DNA from: Nelumbo lutea
Lineage: Eukaryota; Streptophyta; Magnoliopsida; Proteales; Nelumbonaceae
DNA length: 64,000 bases
NCBI GenBank assembly: GCA_022828595.1
Contig: JAKGHH010000003.1
Coordinates: 14,508,934 to 14,572,933, forward strand
Direction: 5' to 3'
Position 1 is the stretch's first letter. The number at the start of each line of letters is the position of its first letter. Shown one piece after another: positions 51,912 through 62,320 of this stretch. The position numbers and the translations under genes are program-made. The notes under the pieces were generated by a model. That model was given only the letters and a program-made list of their open reading frames with translations. It searched no databases and had not been told where the DNA came from.

Positions 51912-53684
51912 GGTCTTTTTGTAATTATTGATCGTTTGGAACTCTCTAAATAATTACTGTTGCTTGGCCGCTGCGAAGAAAAAATTGCATGGTGCAGGTG
52001 ATGACAGCAAGCGAAGTATGTTAAAAACAGTTATTAATTAATTACCAGTGTTTTGAACGGGTTTCTTTGACGAGAAAGGCTAAAAATTCAATGCCCACAA
52101 AGTGGAGCTTCACTTTGGTTAGGTTCTGTAATTTATATCCAGGACCACGTCCACGTGAATGATAAAGACATTGTTTTCTTTTTGTCAAAACTGAAGCAGG
52201 ATACGTTCATCCTCCACCGTCGCTGCAACAAACCCAGAAGCAGTGTCGTTGCTTCCTATCCTTCTTCCCTCCTCTCTCACTCTCTTTCTCCATTTTCTTA
52301 AACACTGAACAGAGACCACCGAACCCGCCAGTTACTGAACGCGGCAAGTAGAGAGACGAAGTTCAATCTGATCCGATCACCACCAGTCACCACAACCTCT
52401 CTTTCCATTTGTTATTTCAAGCTGTTCCTTTCCTGTACTTTTGGCTAAGAGAATCTTGGTTATAAATACTTCTTCCCCACAGCCATGGAAACGTGTTATG
52501 GTCATGCAGGAAGCTACCAAACAGCCAAATTAAGTCATCCTTCAGGAGCAATCATCTTCTTACTTGCAAGATTAAGAAAACTCCACATATAGTGATAGCA
52601 TGGATTGTTGTTCACATTTGTTAGTCTACCCCGAGTTCATTAAACCAAGTGCAACAACAACTCTCCAGTTTTAATTCATCTAAAACTCGGCTGAGTCCCC
52701 ACCAGATTGAGACACGTCAAAAATAACTCATTAACTACTTCATTATTAATCAATATACTATTTTCTTCTAACTAATAAGCTTGGAGATTATTTAATGAAA
52801 TCTTCAAGGTGTGGAGCAAATGATGGGATATTTTCTTAATTTCTAGGATGGACTACTTACTCCTCTCATTATAGGCTGCAAAGACAATCACAATAGTTCA
52901 TCTTGACTACTTTTCAAAATTTGCAGCAAATTGCCTACTATGGATACAACCAAGAACTTAGAACTTAAGACAAGATTCGACTGAAAACCAAGGTTCTGGT
53001 CATAATGATAAGATATTTTCCATGTGTTAAAAAAAAATTGGAATGCTAGATTTTCTCCACTTAACTTTGAAGCCAATTATATAGTTCTGTCTGTCTTTGT
53101 TGTTTGTTGTATGCCTACTTTACTAAGTAGTAAGTACACATACATCTTATTTAGGGGTGCATTGGGTCAGGTTAGGTTGATAATTTGTTAAATTTTCAAT
53201 TGGGTCAAACCCTAACCCTAGCGAGATGGGTGTATATGTTAAATTTTCAATTGGACTGTAACCCTAACCCAAGCCCAATATAGTTGAAATTCCTTAAACT
53301 GAACAACCCAACTTGAAGCCATAATCTTATTCAATTGTTTCCAATCAACAAAAAAATGCAGCGCATTATTTCATAGAACTTTTGACCTAAGAATCCGAAC
53401 CTTTGATTTGATTATTAGTGATTGTGAATGATACTCAAGATGGTTAGGTACTTGAATCTTTCTAATGCGCAAAGAGATTGTACCAGCCATGCAAATGGAC
53501 TGCTTGACATTTTTGAAAACGGGGTCTCTGTGTATATATATGTGCTTTTGGCATAACACGATTTAATGCCAACGGAGAGTCAAACACAAAGGATCGATGC
53601 ATTGTAGGTTAATGACCTTCAGCCTCCATTTCTTTATTGCAGTTTAATTTGGAATAGTATGGAAGTGCAAATTCTGGTTTATAC
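51912..53684. other. WRKY 3' flank and intergenic DNA
   Basis: No AATAAA within the first 200 bases after the stop. 52250-52330 is CT-rich and could be a leader of an unrelated transcript, but no reading frame follows. 53155-53290 has repeated TAACCCTAACCC-like and GGTTAGGTTG phrases, too short and irregular to be telomeric. Confidence 0.45.
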
Positions 53685-54068
53685 TGCATTTGGAAACAAA
53701 GCAAATGGAGTGTAAATCCCGGTTCAGGGTAAATTTGCACTCCGGTTTACTTTTGCCTGTATTTGGCATCATTAATTACATTTATGCATTGGCAAATGAT
53801 AGACCAATACATATTTACATTGATAATAAGATGTAAAAGTACATCAATAAAAAAGAAGTAAATTTACATTTCAAGTGGACTTTTGATAAAAAAAAAAAGC
53901 ATATGCTTTATTGGAATTCATGTTTGCATCCATTCCAACTAAAAATCTGTTTGGTAAGAAGATAAATTTCTCGGTGCAAAACTAACTCAATTTTACAATC
54001 TGTATGAAGTGTTTTACACTCTACATATTTGCATTCACACTTATTAATTTGCATTGTTTCCAAATGCA
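53685..54068. mobile_element. MITE, TGCATTTGGAAAC family
   Basis: 384 bp with inverted ends TGCATTTGGAAAC and GTTTCCAAATGCA; inner arms share AAATGGAGTGTAAAT / ATTTGCATT-type motifs. Non-coding. It is followed after 6 bp by another MITE. Confidence 0.7.
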
Positions 54069-54074
54069 ACCTTT

Positions 54075-54182
54075 GGCTCAATTTGAAAGTACAAATACAA
54101 ATATATGTACAATACAAATACATACAAAATATAAGGATTTGCACTCTACATATTTGTATTTGTACTCCTTCCAAACTGAGCC
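54075..54182. mobile_element. Hairpin MITE, GGCTCAATTTGGAAAG family, copy 1
   Basis: 108 bp; GGCTCAATTTGAAAGTACAA at the left pairs with TTGTACTCCTTCCAAACTGAGCC at the right. A second copy lies at 54884-54988. Confidence 0.8.
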
Positions 54183-54348
54183 TTCATGTTTCACTTTACT
54201 TCATCTACGTTACAAACAAGCAGAAAACACTAAAACAAAAGATAAACCAAAACTTAAACTCAGCTCATTTGCATTCCCACATATGAACCTTTGTTTAATC
54301 CAGTTCAATAAAGACTATAATAATAGAGCCCAAAAGCTTGATTACTAA

Positions 54349-54473
54349 GCTGCATTTGGAATTCCTTATTTTAAGGACTTATTTCCTTTTTGCTTTTAAA
54401 AATTCAGTTTTCATAGGGGTATTTTAACTGCAAAAAGAGATAAGTCCTTAAAATAAGGTATGCCAAATGCAGC
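54349..54473. mobile_element. 125-bp hairpin MITE, GCTGCATTTGGAATTCC family, copy 2
   Basis: Same family as 26860-26985. Ends GCTGCATTTGG / CCAAATGCAGC, flanked by CTAA on both sides (54345-54348 and 54474-54477), a possible short target duplication. Confidence 0.85.
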
Positions 54474-54685
54474 CTAAATGACCTTCAATCTAATCTTCAC
54501 CAAAAAAAGGCTCTTCAATCTAATGCTACGTACATGCTTAGCAATATCATCCAACACAAAGTTTTTGTCCATGTGGCATAGATGCATAGATATGGACTTA
54601 AGCAATGTTTTAAAAACCCAGCCTAGAGAATAGAATATTTTTTTTCTTGGCTAGACAAGTCATCAGTTCAACCATCTTTAGAGTT

Positions 54686-54832
54686 TGGATTTCCTCCTCA
54701 GAATCTTCCTCACACCACGTTGCAGTTGCACATCAGAAACATCTCTCATACTTGTATGTTTTCATTCATGGGGAGATGTTCCCAATGCATGGCTGCAAGT
54801 GCTGACGTGGGTGTGAGGAGGAAATCCGGATT
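54686..54832. repeat. Foldback element related to CCCCACATGCACATCTC family
   Basis: GGATTTCCTCCTCA .. CACACCACGTTGCAGTTGCA at the left pairs with TGCAAGTGCTGACGTGGGTG then TGAGGAGGAAATCC at the right. The loop-proximal GGGGAGATGTTCCCAATGCA is shared with the hairpins at 20740 and 59368. Confidence 0.7.
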
Positions 54833-54883
54833 CCCATCTAGATCAATAGGTCAACTTGTGACATCATGATAATAAAGAATTAA

Positions 54884-54988
54884 GGCTCAATTTGGAAAGA
54901 GTACAAATACAAATATATATAAAATAATACAAAATATAAGGTTTTGCGCTTTACATATTTGTATTTGTACTTTTTTCCAAACTGAGCC
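54884..54988. mobile_element. Hairpin MITE, GGCTCAATTTGGAAAG family, copy 2
   Basis: 105 bp, GGCTCAATTTGGAAAGAGTA to TTCCAAACTGAGCC, flanked by TAA on both sides, compatible with a Tourist-like 3-bp target duplication. Confidence 0.8.
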
Positions 54989-55522
54989 TAAAGGTTTTTA
55001 TTTGAACCATACTAATTTTTTAAGATGCATGTGAATCTCCTACCCGGCCCACACCCCTTAGAAAGACCCCTTGTCAAACATTTTTTTGTTAATTGACTAA
55101 TAGTCTCTTAAGATTACTATAATACCCCTCTGTTAATTTGTCGCCAAGATTTCCATAATCGTTTGCTTAATGTAGAAGTGAAGGCCACAACTTGATACAT
55201 ATTTTGTTTGAGAAACAGATGAGAAGGTGAAGTGAAGCATTGATGTTTGTAAAATAAGTTAAGCATATAAAGTAGGGGAAAGAAATGAACTAGGGGTACT
55301 TTTATCAAAGAAAAATTAGCTAATAAGGTTAATTGGTTGGTTAAGGTTAGTTTAATGATTAAATAAAGTAGTGTAATAGCACGTGTGTGCAAGTATTAAC
55401 CATATATTATATATGGTATTTTTATTTAACTTTTATGACCTGCATGAAATCCAAGGCAAGTATCCACTTTATATAGTATAGATATTAATGGCATATGTGA
55501 ACTATTTTTGTCATGATTATTT

Positions 55523-57517
55523 TGTTGACCTTATGTGTTTTGATAATAACAATTTAACAAACCCATTGAGAGTATTAATGGTTAGTTTAGGTGTGCAATT
55601 TGTATTAAAATATTTGGCAAATCACTCTAAGAAATCAAAGCTCAAAATGAAATGCTTAATTGGGTAGCTATTAATCAGCTTATGGGGTTCTTTGGCATCA
55701 TTGTCATTTTCCTGGAGTAATGGCCCCACATCAGCGCCACATCAGAAAAAACGATGCTCCAAGAAACAAGCATTTGTTTGGAATTGTTTTTCCATAAAAA
55801 AAAAGTGCCCCAAGCCGCACCTCAGAAATTGGGAAGCCATGGCTTGGAGCAATGCCAAATTTGGTGTTTCCTGGAGCTGGAGCTCGTTGCTGCCAACAAG
55901 GCAACGATGTGGCACTGATGTGGCATTGGTAATGGGTACTTGTCTGAAAATGTTTCCTGGAGCAATGATACCAAACAAAAAAGTTGTTGTTGCTCCAGGA
56001 AACGTCCTACCTGGCAGCAACGATTCCAAACAAAAATAAAGGCACCATTTTCTTAGAAAACGGTGCTCCAAGCCACACATCAGCAGCACTGCTTTCTCAA
56101 AAAACGGCGCTGCAATTGCAGCATTAATGCCAAACATATACTATGACTCTCTAAAGAAGAAATTGCTACCAAGAACTGAAAGGGAAAGAGCATCAAGTTC
56201 CAATGCTCTACATTGTGTGCCATGTATGAGATGCACTCTATGGGTTTAAACTTGATCAAACTCAATTGACCTAACTTTAGAGACTAATGGCTAGTATTAG
56301 GTCTAGTTCTTAGGTGTTCCAAGGTTTATAAATGGCTTAACTTAAGTTTGAAAGCCCAAGAGAATAAATTCTAGAATGTTTCAATCAATATCTCGAAGTT
56401 TCTAAGGTTGTAAATAGTGAGTAGTCAACTACACCATAAACCTATAGTTGACTACATGTGATAACAAAGGCTAATGTTTCTTGGGAACTGTTCAATAGTC
56501 AAATATAGAAAATTTATAGTCAATTATGTCTCACAACCATAATTGAACATAAATTAGTAATCAACTATCAAGAGGGAGTAGTTGATTCATAGGAAAAATA
56601 TTCCTCTCTGTGTCTGGTAATCGACTAGATGACTACTAGCTTGTTCTAGTCAACTACTTGTAGAAAAATTTGATAGTTTGGAAGGCATAAGGGCTATTAC
56701 CACTTATGGCATGCCTTCTATCTTGTTGGGGATTTGCTTTGAACATTTTTTTAAGTATGGATTAATCCATTGCCATCAGGTCTATAATAGTCATATGCTC
56801 TCAATCACTATAAATTAGTGGTTTTGGATTGAAGAATTCAATGAACTTAAATCAGTGAAAATCTACTAAATGAAAGAAAGCATTTATGAGCAAGAGTCTT
56901 TAGAGAAGAAGAGATTGTTTAACTAAATTAATTCATATAGTGAAGAAAACTAAGTAGCCTCTAGGCTTAATTGTTTCTCGTTGCTGAGCCTGTAGTTTTG
57001 TGCATATTGTTGCATTTGATTTAGTTTGTATTTGTTACTATCAGCCTATTAAGAGGCATTTGTTTTGCATTTGTGCTTTACATTGGTATATGTTATATAT
57101 GAATGTTCAAATGTGAATACCATTGAAGATCTCATTAACACCCATAAACCAACTATTCATGTATGGTTGACACCCTTCAATTGTTCAGGTCTTGTAGGCA
57201 CCCAGAAATCATATTGGTTGTAATGTTTTGTGGCACCGGAAGTCTAGTTGTTTAGTAAAATTCTCATGAACTTATCTAGTGAGAAAACATAGGTTTGGGT
57301 TTTGTCAAATCTCTATAAAAATTATAATGTGTTTTACTTTGTCAATCATTTACTTTACCTGTTGTTCATCTTTATTTATTTGATTATTCTGTTATTTGCA
57401 TTGCATTGCATATCACAACATGCTTCCACTTCAATTTTGCATTTATTCATTTAGAAGGCTTTAGTTGGAGGAAAAATCTTTTAATACCCAATTCAACCCC
57501 CCCTTTAGGTTATAGGA
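55523..57517 (+). mobile_element. Probable copia (SIRE/Maximus-like) solo LTR with nested MITE
   Basis: Begins TGTTGACCTTATGTGTTTTG then ATAATAACAA, the style of SIRE/Maximus LTR starts. It ends shortly after the ATTCAACCCCCCCTTTAGGT motif common at the 3' end of such LTRs. A candidate 5-bp duplication TATTT lies at 55518-55522 and 57518-57522, though the last bases read GA rather than CA. Without the nested MITE the LTR would be ~1.5 kb. No internal coding region. Confidence 0.5.
55684..56145. mobile_element. MITE nested in the copia-type LTR
   Basis: Starts GGGGTTCTTTGGCATCATTG and ends CATTAATGCCAAACATATAC. The interior is packed with inverted copies of TTTCCTGGAGCAATG / GTTGCTCCAGGAAACG and AACGGTGCTCCAAG. 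Non-coding; frames read across it are artefacts of the repeats. Exact ends uncertain by a few bases. Confidence 0.6.
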
Positions 57518-57522
57518 TATTT

Positions 57523-58029
57523 AGGCAACACATTCATGGTGACCTAATCTTATAAGTAAAAGTGTTTAGCAGGGAGCTTCCTGAGGTATCAAAGGGTTAG
57601 GGTAAGATAAGAGAATCCTAAATAAATGAAGAGTAGTTTTAGAAAAATTCAAAGTTAAAAGATACACGAATACAAAAAATCAATAACCTAGTAAACATGG
57701 ATCTCCGGTTCAATTGTCCAAGTTGACTGGCCAAAGTTAATGATGGATTAAATTGAAATTAACGGTCTGAATTGAAGCACTAATTATTGTCACCTGTCCA
57801 GTTTCAACTTTCAAGGATTAAGGATACTCCTTTCCTTTTCCTAGGATCCCTAGTAAAAATTATGGTAAAATAATAAATTATTTATATGTTGATAAAACAA
57901 GTATTCATAACCAAAATCATCTAATACATTGTAGTCTTTAAAATTTACTATTTAAATTAAACATAAAATATAACAAAAATTACAAGAAAAAATAAGAAAC
58001 CTTTGTAATGAATTAGGGTCCTAATCTAG
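57523..58029. other. Intergenic DNA, no gene recognised
   Basis: AT-rich, no reading frame or repeat structure noted. Confidence 0.5.
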
Positions 58030-58345
58030 GGGATGTTTGGAACCGTGGCCGTTTTTCAAAAAAATGGTGCCACATCCGATCCACATAGGCATTTCAACAA
58101 ACGCCTATGTATTTCACTGTTTGGCGTTTCATGCATCGGTGAACCGTTTCCCTGTGTATCCTATGTGGTGCTTACCTGCCAGTACATACATGAAAAATGG
58201 TGATGAAAATCACCTTATCAAACAATATAGCGTTGCTCACTGCCTACGTGACAGAAGCGTTTTTTTGTGAAAAACAGGTCTTGAAAGCATAGACGTTTTT
58301 CTTAAAAATAGGTCCCAAAAAGCGTCCACGCTTCCAAACACCATA
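58030..58345. mobile_element. MITE, GGATGTTTGGAA family
   Basis: ~316 bp; GGATGTTTGGAACCGTGGCC at the left pairs imperfectly with GCGTCCACGCTTCCAAACACC at the right. Internal CACATAGG / CCTATGTGG and AACGCCTATG motifs are also inverted. Non-coding. Confidence 0.65.
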
Positions 58346-58602
58346 CTATTTGAAACAACAAAATATGATCCAAACCTAATTCTTAATCAAAATAAATCCA
58401 CAAAAACAACTAACATAATCGATTTGGTCGATTTGATTCTATTAGATAAACTCAACCCATTGGCACCCAGGGACCTGCTGTGAATATAGTCATGTATAAT
58501 GGGCTAAGTAACCAATTATGAGTGAACATGTTGTATTCTATGTGGGTCCTATGCATATGAAACATTCATTTGCATTCACAACACGTCTACCATGGATACA
58601 CA

Positions 58603-59111
58603 TAGGGTGCAAACGGATCAGATCAAATCGGATATAGATAGATCAAAATTTTATTTGTTTATATTTGAATTCAAATCAGATCGTATCATTTGGATATCTA
58701 GTAGATTCAAATCAAATTTGGGTTAGATATTATACAGTTTAAATAAATTAGACTAAAATTGAACAAAATATTATATAATATCAATAAAATTAACTAAAAA
58801 CGACTTTAATATTATACTTCATGAATAAAATGAATTAAAATCACTTGTATAAAACTTGAACCTATGACAATTTAGTGACATACAAATTTCAGACCAACTT
58901 CAATGACCAATGATCGATATGGTATAAATTTTAAGTATATATGACCATATATATTTGAATTGAATCAAATCAAATCAGATTATATTAGATTGGATAGGGG
59001 TATATCCATATTTGATCTAATTATAAACAAATCAAATTCAGATCACCCTTAATATGATTGGATTCTAATTAAAATTTGAATTTGGATAACCGAATACAAT
59101 TTGCAGCCCTA
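58603..59111. mobile_element. hAT-like MITE, TAGGGTGCAAACGG family
   Basis: 509 bp with ends TAGGGTGCAAACGGATCAGA and ATACAATTTGCAGCCCTA, flanked by GATACACA (58595-58602) and GATATACA (59112-59119), an 8-bp duplication with one mismatch. The interior consists of AAATCAAATC / GATTTGATT-like motifs. Related to the element at 5790-6209. Confidence 0.8.
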
Positions 59112-59367
59112 GATATACATGCATACATTCTTAGCTCAAACATAATTGCATTTCATATTACTAGTGTACAAGCACCTTCTATGCACATGCGAAAATAAGT
59201 ATGAACTATATGTATGATATGGTATTTGGATTTAACTTTCATGGCTTGCATGAAACCTAAGGCAAATATCCATTTATGTGCATGTACAAGTAAAGTTAAA
59301 AATTTAAAGTTGACAATATGTTATCAAATTTTACTTTTATGGCCTTCACCAAAACAAGGTGAGATCA

Positions 59368-59474
59368 CATCAACGCCCCACATGCACATCTCAACGTACA
59401 TTGAGAACATCTCCCTACTTATCTTTAGGAGATGTTCCCAATACACGGTTGGGATGCGCTGTGGGGCACTGATG
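59368..59474. repeat. Foldback element, CCCCACATGCACATCTC family
   Basis: 107 bp; CATCAACGCCCCACATGCAC .. GAACATCTCC pairs with GGAGATGTTCCCAATACACG .. GTGGGGCACTGATG. Best-preserved member of the family in the window. Confidence 0.8.
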
Positions 59475-61619
59475 TAGACTCAAACAAGGCAAGTGTCTAT
59501 TGGATATAAATAGATGTTTTGATTTTATTTCCTTCAATGGCATGTTCAAGTTTCATTGGAAAATGGAAAATTAGCAACCATATGTTGGGCCCACATAGAC
59601 CCACACCATGGACATGCTCTATGTTAAAATAAAATTGTATCTGACGTTATGTTCCAAATTTATTTCTTTCACTATTTTGTTCAACTTTCATTGGGAGATG
59701 AGCAATACCCTCATTGTGTAGCTCCTTAGAGCAAAAAAAAATGGATATTATCTAAAACTCACCACAACCTTTTCCTATTTCTATTAAATTCACCATGATT
59801 TTTCAAAACCTCTAGAACCCATGCTGGTAAGTTTTATTATCCAAAACTCATCTTCTGTTAAGGTTTCCCTTAGAGCACTGTTGGTAATCATTAATAAAAA
59901 TTATTCATAAAAGTATTTAAGTTTTTTACATAACCAAACTACCCCTAAATGATCACTCAACCTTATTAAATATGTTTATAACAAAATTACTATTGATTGT
60001 TGTAGGCATAGTGTAGGCTCAGGCCTAGATCGGGGAAATTTTATCATGAAAAATATTTTCTAAGCTTGAGTGGTCATTCAGAAATAAATTGATCATGTAA
60101 AATATTGAAAATACTTATATGAACAACTTCTATTAGTAATCACTAACATAACACCGAAATAATTAAAAGGAAGGTTAATTTTAGACCAGAAAAGTCACTA
60201 GCATGGGCTTGGACTCTCTGAGGTTTGGAAAAGTGACGAAGAATTTAAGAGAAAGTAAGTTTTAGATAAATTAGTCAGGACCTGTGTGGTCCAAGGGGTT
60301 TATTTATAAGAAAATTTGAAGATAAAACTCTATGACATTTCCAATTAAGTGGTGCCCATCCAAGGCTATGTTTGGTGACTAAGTGGTTGTTAAAATAGGT
60401 ACCTATTGCACAAGTGCTCATTGTAAATGCTATTCTAACAATTACTTAAAGTTGTTTGGTGACCCATTTGCCGAATCACTTATTCTGTTTTTAAGCACCT
60501 ATTCGGGTGGGGATGTTTGGTGAGCTAGTGAGCTACTATCCCCACAAATGCTCATTTTATCATAAATGACAATTTTAGCCCTCACTTCACACACACACAC
60601 ATATAAATAATTTTAGCCCACGTGGGCCCAAATAGAAAAAAATGAATAACAACAATGATAATGATAATAATTATAATTATAATAGTGAAAATAAATATAC
60701 ACAGATAAATGAACGTCTAGATATTTTGAGACAAAGGATAGCATTTATTATTCAACTTAATTATACACAAATAAATGAAAGTCCATATCAATCATAAAAT
60801 AAATAAATGAGAGTAGGATAATAATTATTATTCATATTAATGATAAAAAAGCAAATGAAAATTTGGTTTAATAAAGAAAATATAAAACACATCACAAAAA
60901 TGCAAAAAGAGAAACTTACAAAAAATAGGATAATAATTTTAATTCATATTACTAGTATATTAACAAATGAACTTTTGCTTTAATAAAAAATATGTAAATA
61001 ACATCAAAAAATGTAAATCCAAATTTAAAAGAAAGTAGCATAATAATCTTAATTCATAATAATAATAATAAATTAAATTAAGTTTCAGTTTAATAAAAAA
61101 AAATGTAAAAAACCACAAAAATGCAATGATAAATTTAAAATAAAGCATGACAACAATTTTTATTCATATTAATAATAAAAAATTAAATGAAATTTCAGTT
61201 TAATAAAAAATATAAAACAATTGCAAAGGGAAATTAAAAAAAAAAGGATAACAATTTTTCTTCATGTTAATAATAAAAAAAAACAAATGAACTTTCGATT
61301 TAATAAAAAACATATAAAACACATCACAAAATTGCAATGAGAATTTTAAAAACAAGTAGGCTAAAATAATAAAAAATAAAGAACATAACGATGAAACAAA
61401 ATAAATTCACATAAATGAAGCAATAAGAATGCTATAAGGGTTTAAAAATGGAAGCAAAATAAATTTACACATTCACCAATTATTTACATTAAAATTCCAC
61501 AAAAAATGAAACAAGATTCGAAATATGCAAAAACATAACAAAATAAATTCACACATTCACCAAATATTCACATTAAAATTCCAGAAAAAAATGAAGCAAA
61601 TTTCAGAATATGCAAGAAC
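59475..61619. other. AT-rich intergenic DNA, no gene recognised
   Basis: 60365-60560 carries GTTTGGTGA-type phrases typical of a MITE. 60650-61615 is a run of diverged tandem units around TTCATATTAATAATAAA..AAATGAACTTTCAGTTTAATAAAAAA..CACAAAAATGCAA, repeating every ~100-120 bases. The unit continues after the LTR insertion (62320-62460). No coding content. Confidence 0.6.
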
Positions 61620-61624
61620 ATAAC

Positions 61625-62315
61625 TGGTGAGGGATAATTTGGTCCTCCAATGATATCGCGATACGTGGCATTGTAGAACAATAGAGTGACACCTCGGTAC
61701 CATGTAAGCAAACCACTTCAGACACTTTAGCAACCTTGGCACCACCCTAGTAGGCTGAATTACGAACAACTTGGTAGGACCTTAGGTTGGCGTAAGAGGT
61801 GACCTACTTCCACCAATTTGACGTCACTCTGGTTAGCGACCTGCCTGGTGTGTCGAGTGACCTCCCCCTTAAGCAGATTATCACCTCTGAATTCCCTGGG
61901 ATCATGATGCCACATTGGAAGAGTTGGTTATCACCCCGCCCGCTTTGGGCGGGATTGGATAAATATTATCTGCTTGCATGGAGTTCATCTCCTTGTGTGA
62001 AACCACTTTTGAACCAGACAGGTCGGAGATCCCGAACACGTTTTGTGAGGTTCAAGGTATCCTGCCTATATAAGGGCCTCACCTCCAACCTCATAAGGTA
62101 TGCATGATTTAGCATTCAAGCTCTCTAGCTCTCTCTTGCTTCCTAACTCTCAAAAAAAAAAAAAACTCAAGTTCGTTGATTTAAGCATCGGAGTGCCCAC
62201 ATTGGGTAAAGTAGCCCAAGTACTCTGATCTTCTCTTTTTCTTTGCAGCTCAACCAAGCAACCTAACTAGTCCGACGTTCGAGATGTCCTCCAATAGGGA
62301 GATCGCACACCATCA
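61625..62315 (+). mobile_element. Solo LTR (Ty3/gypsy clan)
   Basis: 691 bp TG..CA with exact 5-bp target duplication ATAAC (61620-61624 and 62316-62320). 5' end TGGTGAGGGATAATTTGGTC; promoter-like CCTATATAAGGG near 62064; 3' end GAGATCGCACACCATCA. Inserted into the AT-rich tandem array. Confidence 0.9.
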
Positions 62316-62320
62316 ATAAC

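Noticed and set aside
53155..53290. Interstitial telomere-like repeat (CCCTAACCCTA)
   Set aside because: Only one or two irregular units; not an array.
55692..56137. 115- and 131-codon frames on both strands
   Set aside because: Both are products of inverted repeats in the nested MITE; no domain.
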